Source: Paragordius varius (lineage: Eukaryota; Nematomorpha). Taken from it: a stretch of DNA of 64,000 nt. Where the stretch lies: contig OZ176054.1 in the NCBI GenBank assembly GCA_964247055.1, positions 1,178,001-1,242,000 on the forward strand, given 5' to 3'. Below, piece by piece: positions 40,107 to 53,000 of the stretch. The stretch's first letter is position 1. Each line of letters opens with the position of its first letter. Both the position numbers and the translations under genes were made by a program. The notes below the pieces were generated by a model. The model ran no database searches. It was not told the DNA's origin and saw only the letters and a program-made list of their open reading frames with translations.

Positions 40107-42321
40107 ATTTAATATATTTTATAATATAAATGATTTCATTTAGGTGTTTACCCGTTATTTGATTTTATACTAATATTTTTATGGATTAAATGATTTAGTG
40201 ATATGATATTATTAATATTTTGTTTTATCGCTTTTCGCTTCCTTTTTTCTTAAAATTAAAACTTTTTATATGGGCGTATTTAAAATTATGTAATAAAACA
40301 AACATTTAAATCCACAAAACTTTAAATTTTGTGAAGTCGGAATGTTAAAATAAGGTTATAACCCAGGTATATCAATGTAAATTTAACTCATGTGAAAAAA
40401 AGGTGTAAATCAATTTCAGTCAACTATAGACGACACCTTAAGAAATTATTAAAATATCGTTAAAAGATATGTTTGGTGACCAATTGGGTTCCTCGAAAAT
40501 ACCTTGATTGATATAGCGTTGAAAAAAACATATAAACTAGTCCAAATTTAAAATTTTGCTATATATATAAGTTTTGTAAATTTGACCTCAAATTCGCCCT
40601 TGTATGAATTGGCTTTTAAAAAACAAGTTCAAATAGTGTTTTTGAGGCAATTTTTCTAACAACATATAGACCTGGATATTATATTTAAAAACGGATTGAA
40701 AGTTCCTAGAATTGTCCCTAATCTGGCCCAAGGGGTAAGATGGTAGCCGTTAAATCGATTTTCCCGATAACGCATTTAGCCATTCCAATTGAATAATGCT
40801 GGATATTTTATCTATGAATGTAAAGATCATAACAGGGTGCCCTAAGGGTAGAATTGCAAACAGCGGAATATTATAATTTTAATGGATACTTTTTGATTTT
40901 TGACTGCGCCGTTTATGGACCAATTACTTTTTTGTTTTAGCCTATGTTCTCAACCCCTACCCTACCGTGCTGTCGAGTAGGGAAAACTTATTCTCCAAAA
41001 AGTATTTTTGAGGTGCTTGCTATATTTTATCTTTTTCTCTTCCATGTATCAATAAAAATTAAAATACTGGCTTTGATTATTCGTGGGCCCATTCAAATTT
41101 AATTTTTGTAGTTATTTGTCTTTTATAAGGGCGGATTATATCTTCACGCCCATTCATTGTATTTAAGAGATTTGTAAAAATGCAAGTCCCAGAAAATATT
41201 TTATAATAATTGAACAGAGTGTGAGGCTCTTTAATATAGCTTCAAGTATTATTCCTGTAAATGAGTGCACTGGACATTGCTTTTTGTAATCCCTGTTTAT
41301 TTTAAGGCCCTAATAAAAGCTTTCGCATAAATCCTTCAGAAAATATGCAGGCTCCGACTAATCTAGTTTAATAATGGGTCGATCTCTAAAAGTGCCAAAT
41401 TTTGAGGCCAATTAATTATATTGCGGTACTCTAATATGGTTCTAGCCATTGTTTGAATTCAAATCATGATATATATCAAAACGTATTTTAACATTTTACC
41501 TTTTCACTCTGAAATGGTTCGGGGTAGTTTTCTACCCCCAAAGCTTCAAGTTGTAAACAAACTACTGTTTTGAGGTTATTTTGGTTAAAATTTAATTGCT
41601 TGTTTCATATATTAAAAAGAAACTTATAAATTTTAAGTTTTTCACTTTAAAAACACCAATTCATATAGCTAAGCACTATGGAAATAAACATCTAATATTA
41701 AAATCGATAAATATCAAAAATTTACTAAATTTGTAGTTTGAAAGCTTTACAGAGTTATTTTTTTACCATATTATGCATTTAGCCTATTGTATTCGCAATT
41801 TAAAATCTAAAGTAATAGCGAAAAAAAGTTTGAATGAGGATTTCGATTTAATTAATTTTTTTATCATTTTCCTTAAAGGCTAGAAAACATGTTAAATTTG
41901 GCCCAATGCTAAAATATATTTTAAGGAATTTTTAAATGCCTTTGGTATATAATACCCCAAAAGGTCAAAAAGTAATAAAAATGCATAAATATATATAATT
42001 AAGAAATAGATTGCGTTGCAATTAATTTATAAATTCCAAGCATATCCATTTTGTTATTTTTATGCAATAATTGTTTAGTTTTCTCCAGGTCGGAAACACG
42101 TTGCAATATTACACTTTATAAAGATGCTGAAATTTATAAAGTTAATTGTGAAAGTAAGAAATGTCATCTGTGCGCAAATAAAATAACATCAAGCTTGTAG
42201 AACTCTAATATAAAAAACAGTTATGAACACGCTTCATTCACACAATTAATGAAAAATATCCATCACGCGGATAAAATTGTAGAGACCTCACTTTTAAAAA
42301 TTATACTAATACTATTTATAA
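39791..42321. other. intergenic, with AT microsatellite
   Basis: No gene could be supported. Holds a long (AT)n tract at about 40069-40110. The rest is AT-rich sequence with no recognisable protein similarity. Confidence 0.45.
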
Positions 42322-43416
42322 CACAATTTCCACAAAATACCCTGATGAAACATATATATTTTGATAGGAAAATGTATCAGAACTATAATGGTGCTTTTGT
42401 TTTTGGCTTTACAAGTGATTTAAAAATTTATTTACACTTTTATGGTAATGGCTACATATTAAAAAATGGCAATATTTGGGCACATTTTTTTATAATTTTT
42501 TTTTGATGAAAGCTAATGCTTCATTCTAAAATTATCAAAATATATTCTACATATAGAGCGGAATTCCAAAAAAATGATGTCCGAAAGTCCCAAATTTTTC
42601 ACTCTTAATTAAAATGAACGCAAAAGTGTGAATATCCATGATGAAACTTTTAATATATGCAAAATTATAGCAAAAAATATTTTTTTAAAAGTATACTTTA
42701 AAATATTGTTGAAGCGTACTTCATGCTATAAGACCTGATGAAACGGTATAGAAACGCGTTAAGTTTTGCACACTTTTTTTATATATTTCAATAATTAAAA
42801 TACCTCATAATTTTAATAAAAATATTCCTTATATATATTTATGTTGGATATAACTTGTGCTTTTCAAAAAAAGTTACCAAAATTTTGAAGAGGGAATCTT
42901 TAATTAAAATTCCATCGAATTATAAAAAAAGGAGTTTTGTATCCTAAAGCATTTTTATACCGTTGCCTCAAAGCATGATTTACTCGTCAACAAAATTTTG
43001 CAAGTTTTCGAAAAAGTATGCTTTTTTAAAAAATATTTTTTAATGCCATAATCTAGCATATAAATAAATTATTTCTCACGGAAAGCATTTTTGCGTTTAT
43101 TATATAGCCCATTTTTAAAAAGCGAAAAAATTTGGGACTATCGGAGCCCACGTCTAAAAAATTTTTTTAATTTTGCTTTTTATAAGTAGCTTCTAACATA
43201 ATGATATTTTTAGAAAGAAGCTTTTAGCTTCCACCAAAAAAAATATATCTAATAAATTGTGCGCAAATATTGCCATTTTTCGATATGGTGCACTGACCAC
43301 AAAAAAGTAAATAATAAATTACTCGTAAGGGCAAATACCAAAAGGACAATAGTTCTGATACATTTTCCTATCATATTTAATCATTTTTTTTCATATCCCG
43401 TAATTAATACACAGTG
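42322..43416. mobile_element. foldback CACTGTG-family transposon (element 3)
   Basis: A near-palindromic unit of about 1.1 kb. Arms of about 470 bp pair, for example GATAGGAAAATGTATCAGAA at 42362 with its complement near 43372, and GGCAATATTTG at 42470 with its complement near 43270. The right end is CACAGTG followed by TAA; the left end is CACAATTTCC preceded by TAA, giving a candidate 3-bp TAA duplication. No protein remnant was found in the about 160-bp centre. Confidence 0.6.
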
Positions 43417-43469
43417 TAAAATAAATAATATTAAGTTTTTTTAATATTTTTTTTATATTCGGCATCCAT

Positions 43470-43615
43470 GTTATATAAGTGTAACCATTTGCAATGTTAA
43501 ACTCCATATTTTTAGAAAGAGTGATTTTAAACAGGCCTGGGTTCCCCAAAGAACCCAAATTTATTTGGAAAACAATAATGAATGTGTTCTATCCAAGTTT
43601 CACATTTTGAGCTAT
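43470..43615 (+). repeat. dispersed repeat, copy next to transposon 3
   Basis: Diverged second copy of the repeat at 7436-7592 (shared GTTATATAAGTG, TTTTAAACAGGCCT-GG and TATCCAAG blocks). Confidence 0.4.
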
Positions 43616-44021
43616 CCAAGTTAAAGAACTGACCGATATTATCTTTTTTATAAAATACAGGCGAGCATTAATAATAACATTAGCAAAGCAACTTTCCAAA
43701 CATACGTTTGTTTATAAAAAAAACTACGTCAAAAATTACTCTTAATGCAATGATGTCTTAAATAATATATTTCCTTAGATAACATATTGTTTGAACTTTC
43801 TACAATGCAAAAACGTTATAAGTATTATTTAGTATTTTTGAATTTTATTATTTATTAATCGCTTAGTAAATGAATTGGATAATAAAGCATTTAAATATTT
43901 GGCTCTTACAACATCTCTGCATTTTTCGTGGTATTGAAAATGTATTAGTTGCGGTTTACTACTATCAGCCGTGATACGCTTATTTTTCCAATTTCAAAAT
44001 TTTTTTAAATCCAAAAATTAA

Positions 44022-47000
44022 ATGTCACGCCAAAATCGCAAACAACTTGCTACAAATGCAAACAGTATATTTAATAATTTATATATTAATTATCTTTTTA
44101 ATCTTTTTTATCTTATCCAGGATCTCATATAAACAATCACTCTGATGTTGACCAAGATGAAAATGATGGAACTACAACTCAACGTGAAGAATATTCTTAT
44201 AAGAAATCATCCTATTATGGAACACATCCTTTTAAGACAGCCACAAATTTTATCAAATCAATCCCAAATTTATATGGTTAGCTATTTATTTATTTTTTTT
44301 GCATTATTTTTTATCTTATTTTGATTTTCTATATTTACGTTTGCAAGGTATCACAGGTGTCATTACTTTTTTGTCCGTAAAACTTCTCAGAATCCTGTTA
44401 TATCGATTTGGCTTTGTTTTCTTTCGCTTGCACATGTCTTTTCTTGGTCGCCCAACTTTTGGTTTAGAGTTTGGTGTATATTCAGTTTTAATTTTTTTAA
44501 TTTTAGCTTGTATATTAGTATTTTTTGTTTGGGGATTGGCGGCATATATATGGTTACTTTTTTTGTTTTTTCTTGGTCGACCTCTTTTTCTTTTTGGAAT
44601 TAGTTTATCACTTTCAACCTTTATTTTCTTAATTTCAATTGATTTTTTTGATTCCGTTGTATCAGTTTGAAATATATTTTCACAAGTATTTTGTCTCATT
44701 TCAGTCTTTATTGGTTTATAATTTTCTTTTTTTGACTCAATTATATTATTTACTTCCAATGTATTAATTTGAATCGTATTTTCACAAGTATTTCTTTTAG
44801 TTTCAGTTTTTATGTTTTTGGTAGGATTTCCGTTTCCTACTAATGTTACTTTTGGTGGTTGCATATCAGTTATAGGTGAATCTTGTTTAGGCACAATAAA
44901 AAACTTTAATTTGGAATATTCTTTTATGGATATCAAAACTTGTTCACTGTTTCTATCATAATGATATTTTATCCCATCCCATATATCATTATCTGTAGTT
45001 GGTATTGTTTGATAAATAAAGAAGCAATTTATCATTTTAGCGAAATACTGTGATTTTTCCAAATAATCGAATTTTATTTTTGGATAGTATTCATAATGGC
45101 TTTTAACTTTGATGAATTCTCCCGGCCGGATATTTTCAACTACGTAAATGAAAACAAGATTATCCATTCGAATGGCTAGGGAATTGTAACATGTTCTATC
45201 ACGCATAAAATTATCGGCATAGTTTTTATACACGCTAATATATCCAAAATTGTTGCTCTAAAAATTTTATTTTGTTAATAAAACTTCAAAAATAACGAAC
45301 GGGTATATAAAAGATTCTACTGATCGTTTGATAAAAGGGCCAATAATACTTCCTTTGACCAAATAATATTTTGCCACAGGATTTTGGGTTTCTTGATTAG
45401 AATATCTCATTTCAAAAACATTGTTTTCATTAATGTTGTAAGATACATATTTTATACTAATTTCTAATCTTTGATATTGAGTTAAAACTAAATTTTTAAA
45501 AGAAACAAATACCACTTTGATCCGTCATTATTGATTGATTTTTCAAAAGGTTTACTAAACTATTTATGCAGCATCTCATATTCTCAAATCTTTCGATATT
45601 AAATTTATCCAAAGCCATTTTTATGGAGCAGGCGATATCGAAATCAACAATGTTGATTGGCAAATAATTATCGTCTGCTTCTTTTTTAAACAGCTTTTAT
45701 ATATATACCCATAAAGTATATAAACCACTTTAAAGGCAACTCTTTACATTCAATAGGGCATTATCACCAATATACTAATTTCATATTTAATAATTGCATT
45801 TAAATGAAAATAAAACCAAAATCTTTTCTCAAATAATTTGTCCTAATCAATTTTTAGACCATAAAATTATATACGTTATATATATCAATTCCCTTAAATT
45901 TAAACTTGTTCGTCGTTTAATTTTTCAAATAATAGTTTTTAGTAGAATGATAATAAATGCGCTGATTAAATACAAATTCAATCTAGGGCTAGATATGTCT
46001 GAGGACGAAACAGCTGATCGCAGTCAACGACATAGGACACATCGTAATCGTCAATTCAACAATAATGAAAATGGCTCCTCCACATATGATTCCTTGTCTC
46101 TTTTATTAAACAATACTATCCTTTCCCCTTTGCGATTTGGGAAAAATTTGGTTTTTAATCTCATCCTTACCATCGTGTACATACTCTATTACCTGTTCCT
46201 TAAAATCCGTGATTACTTAGGTATTTATTAGTGAAAATTCAAAATTTAAAAATAATAATGTTTTTTAAGGAACATAGCTAATTACATTGATTTTACCGAC
46301 ATATATAAATACGAGTGATATAAATTTGAGTATTCAATCTTTATGACTTATTTTCAATATAAACCCGTCTTTTTACCTAAAAATTAATTAAGAATAAAAT
46401 AATTTAAATAAAAAATATTAGCCTTTTACTTTTATGTCTTTCCTGTATAGAATTAATTTTTAACGTAAAATTTTTTCCAAATATGGTTTGTTTTATCATG
46501 AATGACATTTTGTATAAGTTGGGACATTGGATAATATATTTCTCGCATCTTAAACAAGTTATTTAAAATATCTTTTTCAATATTTTTCAGGCATAATATA
46601 TTCCCCATTTACATCAATACTTTCATCCCTATACTCATATTATGCGGGTTATGGATACGGTAATATAAATGATCAGGGATATCGATATGGACAAAGGGCT
46701 TTGCGACAGGCTCAGGAACGGTCAAATGGTAAATTTAAATTTATTTTATTCCACCATTAATTTTTATTTTTTTATACAAGAAATATATAAAAATTTTGTT
46801 TATTAAATTAAAACGCATAGAAGATAGATTAATACTTTGATTTATGTAATTATAGATTGTAGTTTGGGATTAGGAAATGAGTAAAAGATATATAATCATA
46901 CCACAATTGATATTTTATAGGGAATGCGAAAATAATCATGGATCATAAATTATGTTTTATTAGTTTTTATTTTATGATTTGTTTTTAAACCTAAATTTTA

Positions 47001-50000
47001 CTTAACATTTTTTTAATTTATATTTCGGCTAAAGCTGGTAGAAGCCAAGTTAGTCATCAAAGGCAACATGGAGAAATAACACAAGATTTAAGCAAACTCC
47101 CCAAAGAACTTAGAAAATTGATGGAAAGTATGATTGTTTTCTAACTAAGAAACTCTTTATCATTTGGTTTATATTCAAATATCTGGCTTTAAAACAAATC
47201 CAAATAAATTTTAGCTACTGGTCCAGACGGTGGCCCCTCACTTCATGGTAAACAACCACATAGTACTGTTTTGAAGACTCAATCAGGGAGTCATCATGTT
47301 AAGAAAAGACTCCCTCACGATAAAATAAGCAAAAGGGAAGAATTGGAAATTCCTTCTGTATCCGATTATTCCGATTCCCACATTGGGAGAAAGGAAGGTC
47401 ATTTTTTGACTTTTTATGCCTGTTTGAAATTTAGTTTTTAAAAATTTATGTTTGTTATATGGTTAATTAAATTTTTTATCGCAATATATTTGAGATATGT
47501 TTAAAATGTTTTAACTTTAAACTTATCTAGTTGGCATATTTTATCGCATTTAAATTATTAGCTAATAAACTTTACATTTTATTAATTTGTAATTGTGTTT
47601 ACACCCTTTTTGGTATTTATAAACAAATATGGAAATATTCTAAGTTTTATTTTAATCATGGCTCTAATCAATCTAATTGCAATTAATAGTAAATACAAAT
47701 AATTGTTTTTTTAACATGATTTTATTACATAAAATTTTAGTTAATCGCATTCTAAGCATAAGGCTACAATAAAAATGGTTTTAGAAGCGGTTTAATTTCA
47801 AATTTATGGTATGTACTATCTTGTAAATCATATATTTGCTAAAAACATCTTTTTGTATTTTACCATAATTTTAAGTATATTGGTTGATTGAAAAATTGAT
47901 GGCAAATTATGATTTATATAGGATTAGGGACACTTTAAGACCATTTTTATCGCAATTTAAATCAGATAAATTTATTTAGTATTAATCTGTGTAATCACTT
48001 AATCACACAATATTTATTTTTTCTATAATATTAGATTATCAATAAAATAACTGCTTGTATGAGAACGGTCCAAACCGTTTTAATTTTACCGAAACTTTAA
48101 TTAATTGGACATCATTTTTAGCGATAGAATTATTTTTAACATTGTTTTGAATGATATAAGAAGGTAATTAGATAAAGATAAAATTTAGAGTAAACCTATT
48201 TTAAGACAAATTGAGAGAATTACGCATTTTAGCCTAATTTTTATAAATTAAACCCTATTTTTAGACATTGTTTCAATATAGCCTCTATGATTACCAGAAT
48301 GACTTTATTGAATGTTTTACCAATTTTTAAACATTTGCAATCCAAAATGGTTATATTAAGATTAATTAACAAGAACTTCATTGAAAATATTAGTTTTTTA
48401 CTTTTTATTTACTGACTTTTGATGCGATATAGATCAAAAAATATAAAAACCGTCTCTAATCCTGTATGTTTTTTAAGTTTTTTTCACGAAAAAGCTATAT
48501 ATCATCAAATAATTTTTTTCAATATTGTAAACGTTAAAGCACCTTTTCTAATCATATAAAAAATTTATCAAATCTTGTCTATCACTCTTTATATTTAAAG
48601 TCTATGTTTATATGTTTTTACCAAAGCATAAAATATGAGATTTAATCAAATTTTGTCATAAAATTAGCACAAAAGTATAGTCCTTCAAGTGGTACAAAAG
48701 TTGTCGTAAGTGGACGTAAAGGTATTTCTGGCTCCTCGACTAAAGCAGCAGCCGCCCGTTCAGGATTCACTTCATCATCAGAGGCTGAAGATTTTGACAC
48801 AACAAACGTTGTCCGTTCTAAAAGTGGGAGACGGTATTTACATATAATTAAATATTTTTTTGAGCATTTTCTTATATTAACCATTTGTAGTTGTTTTCGT
48901 TAAATTTAAAGTCTTGACATATTAAAACAATATATATTGGAACCGGAGAGGTTTAAAATTGTTCCTAAGACTAAAGGCGCTTTTAAACTGTATCTTTCCA
49001 AGTGCTCGTTTTTACCGTTAACCGTATTTTTTGGATCATCATTTTTGAATTATAGAACTTTATATATTAGTATAATCTATAAGTAAAATAATCAAGATAT
49101 TTGACCAAAAGATGAAATAAATCCTCTTCCAAATATTAAATGTTCTTTTGTTTAAATGTTAGTTAGCTGAAAGTATTAATGATTTTGTTTATATTTAGAA
49201 AGCCTGTCAAAGAACCCATTATAACGCCTCGAAAAGCTGCCTTACTGTATCTTCAACAGAGATTGGATCGATCCCGAAATATGGATTATCAAGATGATGG
49301 AACTTCTGGACTAAAAAGCTATAGTTTTGTCAAAAGTAATGTCTATCATTATGCTTAAAATATATATCAGTTTATGACGAGCCATATATAAATAGTGACC
49401 TCCCCTTTAAAAAACCTCAATAACGGAAATGAAATCGCTTTTTATATGTTTTGTGACTTTTTGTTTCGAAATAACTAAAATATTTTAATTTTAATATGAG
49501 ATGTTATTATTTTTCAAGCAACTATTAATGGTTTTATTCTGATAATTAGGATTTTACTTATGGAGATCTGAAAAGTGCCTAATATTTGGCATTAGTCAAT
49601 TGTATAAAATTAAAATTAAGGAAAAGAAATTTAATTTCCTCTATTTTTTATAATAATGTTATAATGTATGGATATGTATGGATAGGTCCAACCTCAAAAC
49701 ATCACCATGAAGAACATTACAGACCTTTGAGTACATCTGTAACAAGCTCACGTTATCCTTACCATGCTGACCGTTATAACGGTCGTCGCCAAAGTTATTT
49801 AGATTCTGTTAGTCCGTACATTTCTTCGATGCTTTCGGGCGGCCCGAATTACGTGAAACACAAATTGTGTGCTATGATGAGACCAGTTATCGATATGTTG
49901 GGCTTCAATAATAATCGAGCAGGCTTTTATGATGTTTCCAGAGGCGACCATGGGAGATCAGGTTATTATTATTATTAATAAAATTATCTTTAAACTTTAA

Positions 50001-53000
50001 TTTTTAGTTAGATTTTTGTTTAAAATGAATAAAAAATAAGAAAAAATATTAGTCATTTTTATATGTTTGGCCTTTATAATTTTCTTAACTTTTACTCTAT
50101 TATTATTTTGATAATTAATAATTAACTAGATCAAGGTTGTCTAACAGGCGTCCTTGGGAAATTCGGAAAAATACCAAATAAATATAAATTTCCTATCACA
50201 AAATCTTTTATAAAATTTAAGTTCCTTGAACAATTTTTTTATAATATCCGTTTGGTAACAAACCAGACAAAGTTTGGTTAAAAAAGAAGTTGTATTGTGT
50301 TTGCATTTTTTTGCAGTTTTATCTTCAAATTTAATAAAATTTATTATTCCACATATATATTTTTTAATGTTTGGGATAAAAATGCGAGCCAAGCCATTTT
50401 TTTGGACACTCAACTAGATATTGTAAATTTGCTTTTTATGAAATCTTTCTGATTTATAAACATTTTTTAAATGCCAAATTTAAAAAATTTTATATTTTTT
50501 TGAGTAAAATATATATTTTATCTGTTTTTTTTTTTTTCAAACAAATAAATTATGAAAAAGTATTCTTATATATAAAAAGTTAAAATTGTTTTATTCATCA
50601 AAAAATTATTAATACAGGTCAACGTAGCCGTTATTATGTGAACACTCCTGATGGGGGTCGCGGCGACAGTGATTATTATAGTGGCGAATATACCGATAAT
50701 AGAGGCGAGAGGACTGGTTTAGACCATACATGGCATACTCTCAGAAAGTGAGAATTATATATTTCACATAATTGGCAAAGTTTAAAAAACAAATGGTATT
50801 TCGATAAAGTTAATATAATATATAAGCTAGCCAAAAAATTTATATATATTATAGATGATATTTAAAGACTGTAGCTTATATAGTATATATGAAATATATT
50901 GATCATAACATAAAAGGCACTCTTTTTATTATTAGCTATTTTGTTTTATGTCTCTTATTTTTGAAAGCGAAACCAATTTATCTAAAATGGATATGTCACA
51001 AACTTTAATTATAATATTTTACCTGTTTAATTTTTTTTAGCATGTATCAACACAGACGCCATCGCCGTGATGGGTTGGGAATATGCAGTTTTCCTTGTCC
51101 TTTCTTACTCATCTTTTTCTTGATGCCTCTTTTGTTGGGTAAAATTTAGCCGTTTTTTATTTCATAACTTTACAGTAAAATCAAAATTTAAAGCAATGAT
51201 ATAAAAAACTATATTTATTCCCCTTAATCTTTTTTATATTACAACTATGATTATGATTTTTTCTTCTACTTTATTAATCAAAGAATATGATTGTTTTAGA
51301 AATAAAAATGTTTTTTAATTTTTTTTATTTCTAGGATTGTTAATGCGTCGACTTGGTTACAACAATCAATACTTGATGAACGAATCACCCATCAAAGAAT
51401 ATTATGGACCACTCAAAACTCGTTTAGATGATATTGTTAATGTATATAATATTGTTATTGCACATAATATTTTAAATTTATGAATTATAATGGTGATATA
51501 TATATTTATAACTTTTTTCTCTTTCGATGAACGAAAAACAGGATAAAATCTACCCAAATTTGCCGCATATGCCAACCCATCTGGCACCGAATTTGACTCG
51601 ATTAACGCGATTGCCTTCAGTTGTTTTAAATGACAGTTATAACTATTTGTCGGATACAGCAAAGCATCTCAAAGACAATCTTAACCCATTCTCCTATTAT
51701 TATACGTCTTCGGAAGATGGTATGTTTAAAATTACAAAAATATATTAAATTTTGATATTTAAAGTTTTTATCGATTTAATCGAGAGGTTTAAAGAGACCT
51801 AATATCAGCAAAATAAAAGTTTGCAATTTAAAAAGTCAAAAATATATTGGGGCAAATAAATTTATCTATAAGACAATATGATTCGGTGGTTTAAAGAATG
51901 CTTGATGATAACAAAAATTAGACCTTTATAGTTTAAGTTAAGACATTTTATCAAAAAAATCTTTCACCTTATATATACATATCTTTTTTATTCTAAGTAA
52001 AAATTAATGTATTTGTCATGACAAGGTATTGTGAAACGCGGTGTGGATTCATTGGTAAAAGAATTGGATTCTTTGAAGGGCAAACTCGAACGCTTGGAAA
52101 AAAATTATTTTTTGCCCAAAGATGAAGATTGGTGGAAATCAAAAGAGGGGTAATTTTTATGCAACAGAAAAAAAAATTTTATTTTCATATTTAAATTTAT
52201 GTTTACATACGATTTAAATTAATGACAATAGTCTTTTAGGACAACCATTTTTTACATAGACTTTTTAGCAATGAGGATTATATAATTTATAATTGTAGGA
52301 GAATTAAGGTTTAAAAGGTATTTTTTAAAAAAAAAACTGCCTTTAAATTTTTACTTGTCATAATTTATATATATATATATATATATAACTTTTTATTTCT
52401 TTAATACACAGAGACGATGATAGACCTGATATACGTTTATTGGTTGAGGATGTGGTGGATAAAAGTTTACATAAAATCACAGATAATAAATGGACCTCGG
52501 GCACAACCAAAACGGTCGAAAAATATTATGAAAGTTTGAATGGAATGTTGACGGATCTCAAGACGCGTTTTAAAGCACTGAGTGATCGTACTGAAGTAAG
52601 GAAATACCTATTTTTTGCTTTAAAGTTTTTACGAACTTTTAATCTAATTTCACAGTATGTGAAATATATTTACAGAGAAACCGTAGTTTTTTGGCTCGTT
52701 ACAAATAGATTTTAATTACATCTATTGAAAAAATTATAAATTAAAAAAACATAACTAATAAACTTTTATTTTTATATATGAAACTACACAATTTTTGTTC
52801 ATTGATTTTAAGTTAAATGATTTAACTGGTTATTGTGAAATATACCATTTATAATTCAAATCCACCCTAAAAATAAATTGAGTTTTTTTCGGCTATAACT
52901 AATTATTGATATAAAATATAATTATGGACTTTTTATATTATTTTAATTTTAATTTTTAAAAATATAAATAAATATAGTTAAGCTTATAAAACTTTTAATA

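Noticed and set aside
40069-40110. Long AT repeat as an origin or regulatory signal
   Set aside because: Simple microsatellite; similar shorter tracts occur elsewhere in the window.
42732-42770. Third possible hammerhead core (CTGATGA ... GAAACGCGTT, plus strand)
   Set aside because: No stem II forms, the base before CTGATGA mismatches the base after the triplet, and the segment is an arm of element 3 whose inverted partner near 42955 does not keep the core. Chance match.
44299-44670. Plus-strand open frame rich in Phe and Leu, resembling a membrane protein
   Set aside because: Antisense of the Lys-rich AT-hook region of the PR-like gene; hydrophobicity is a by-product of AAA/AAG codons read backwards.
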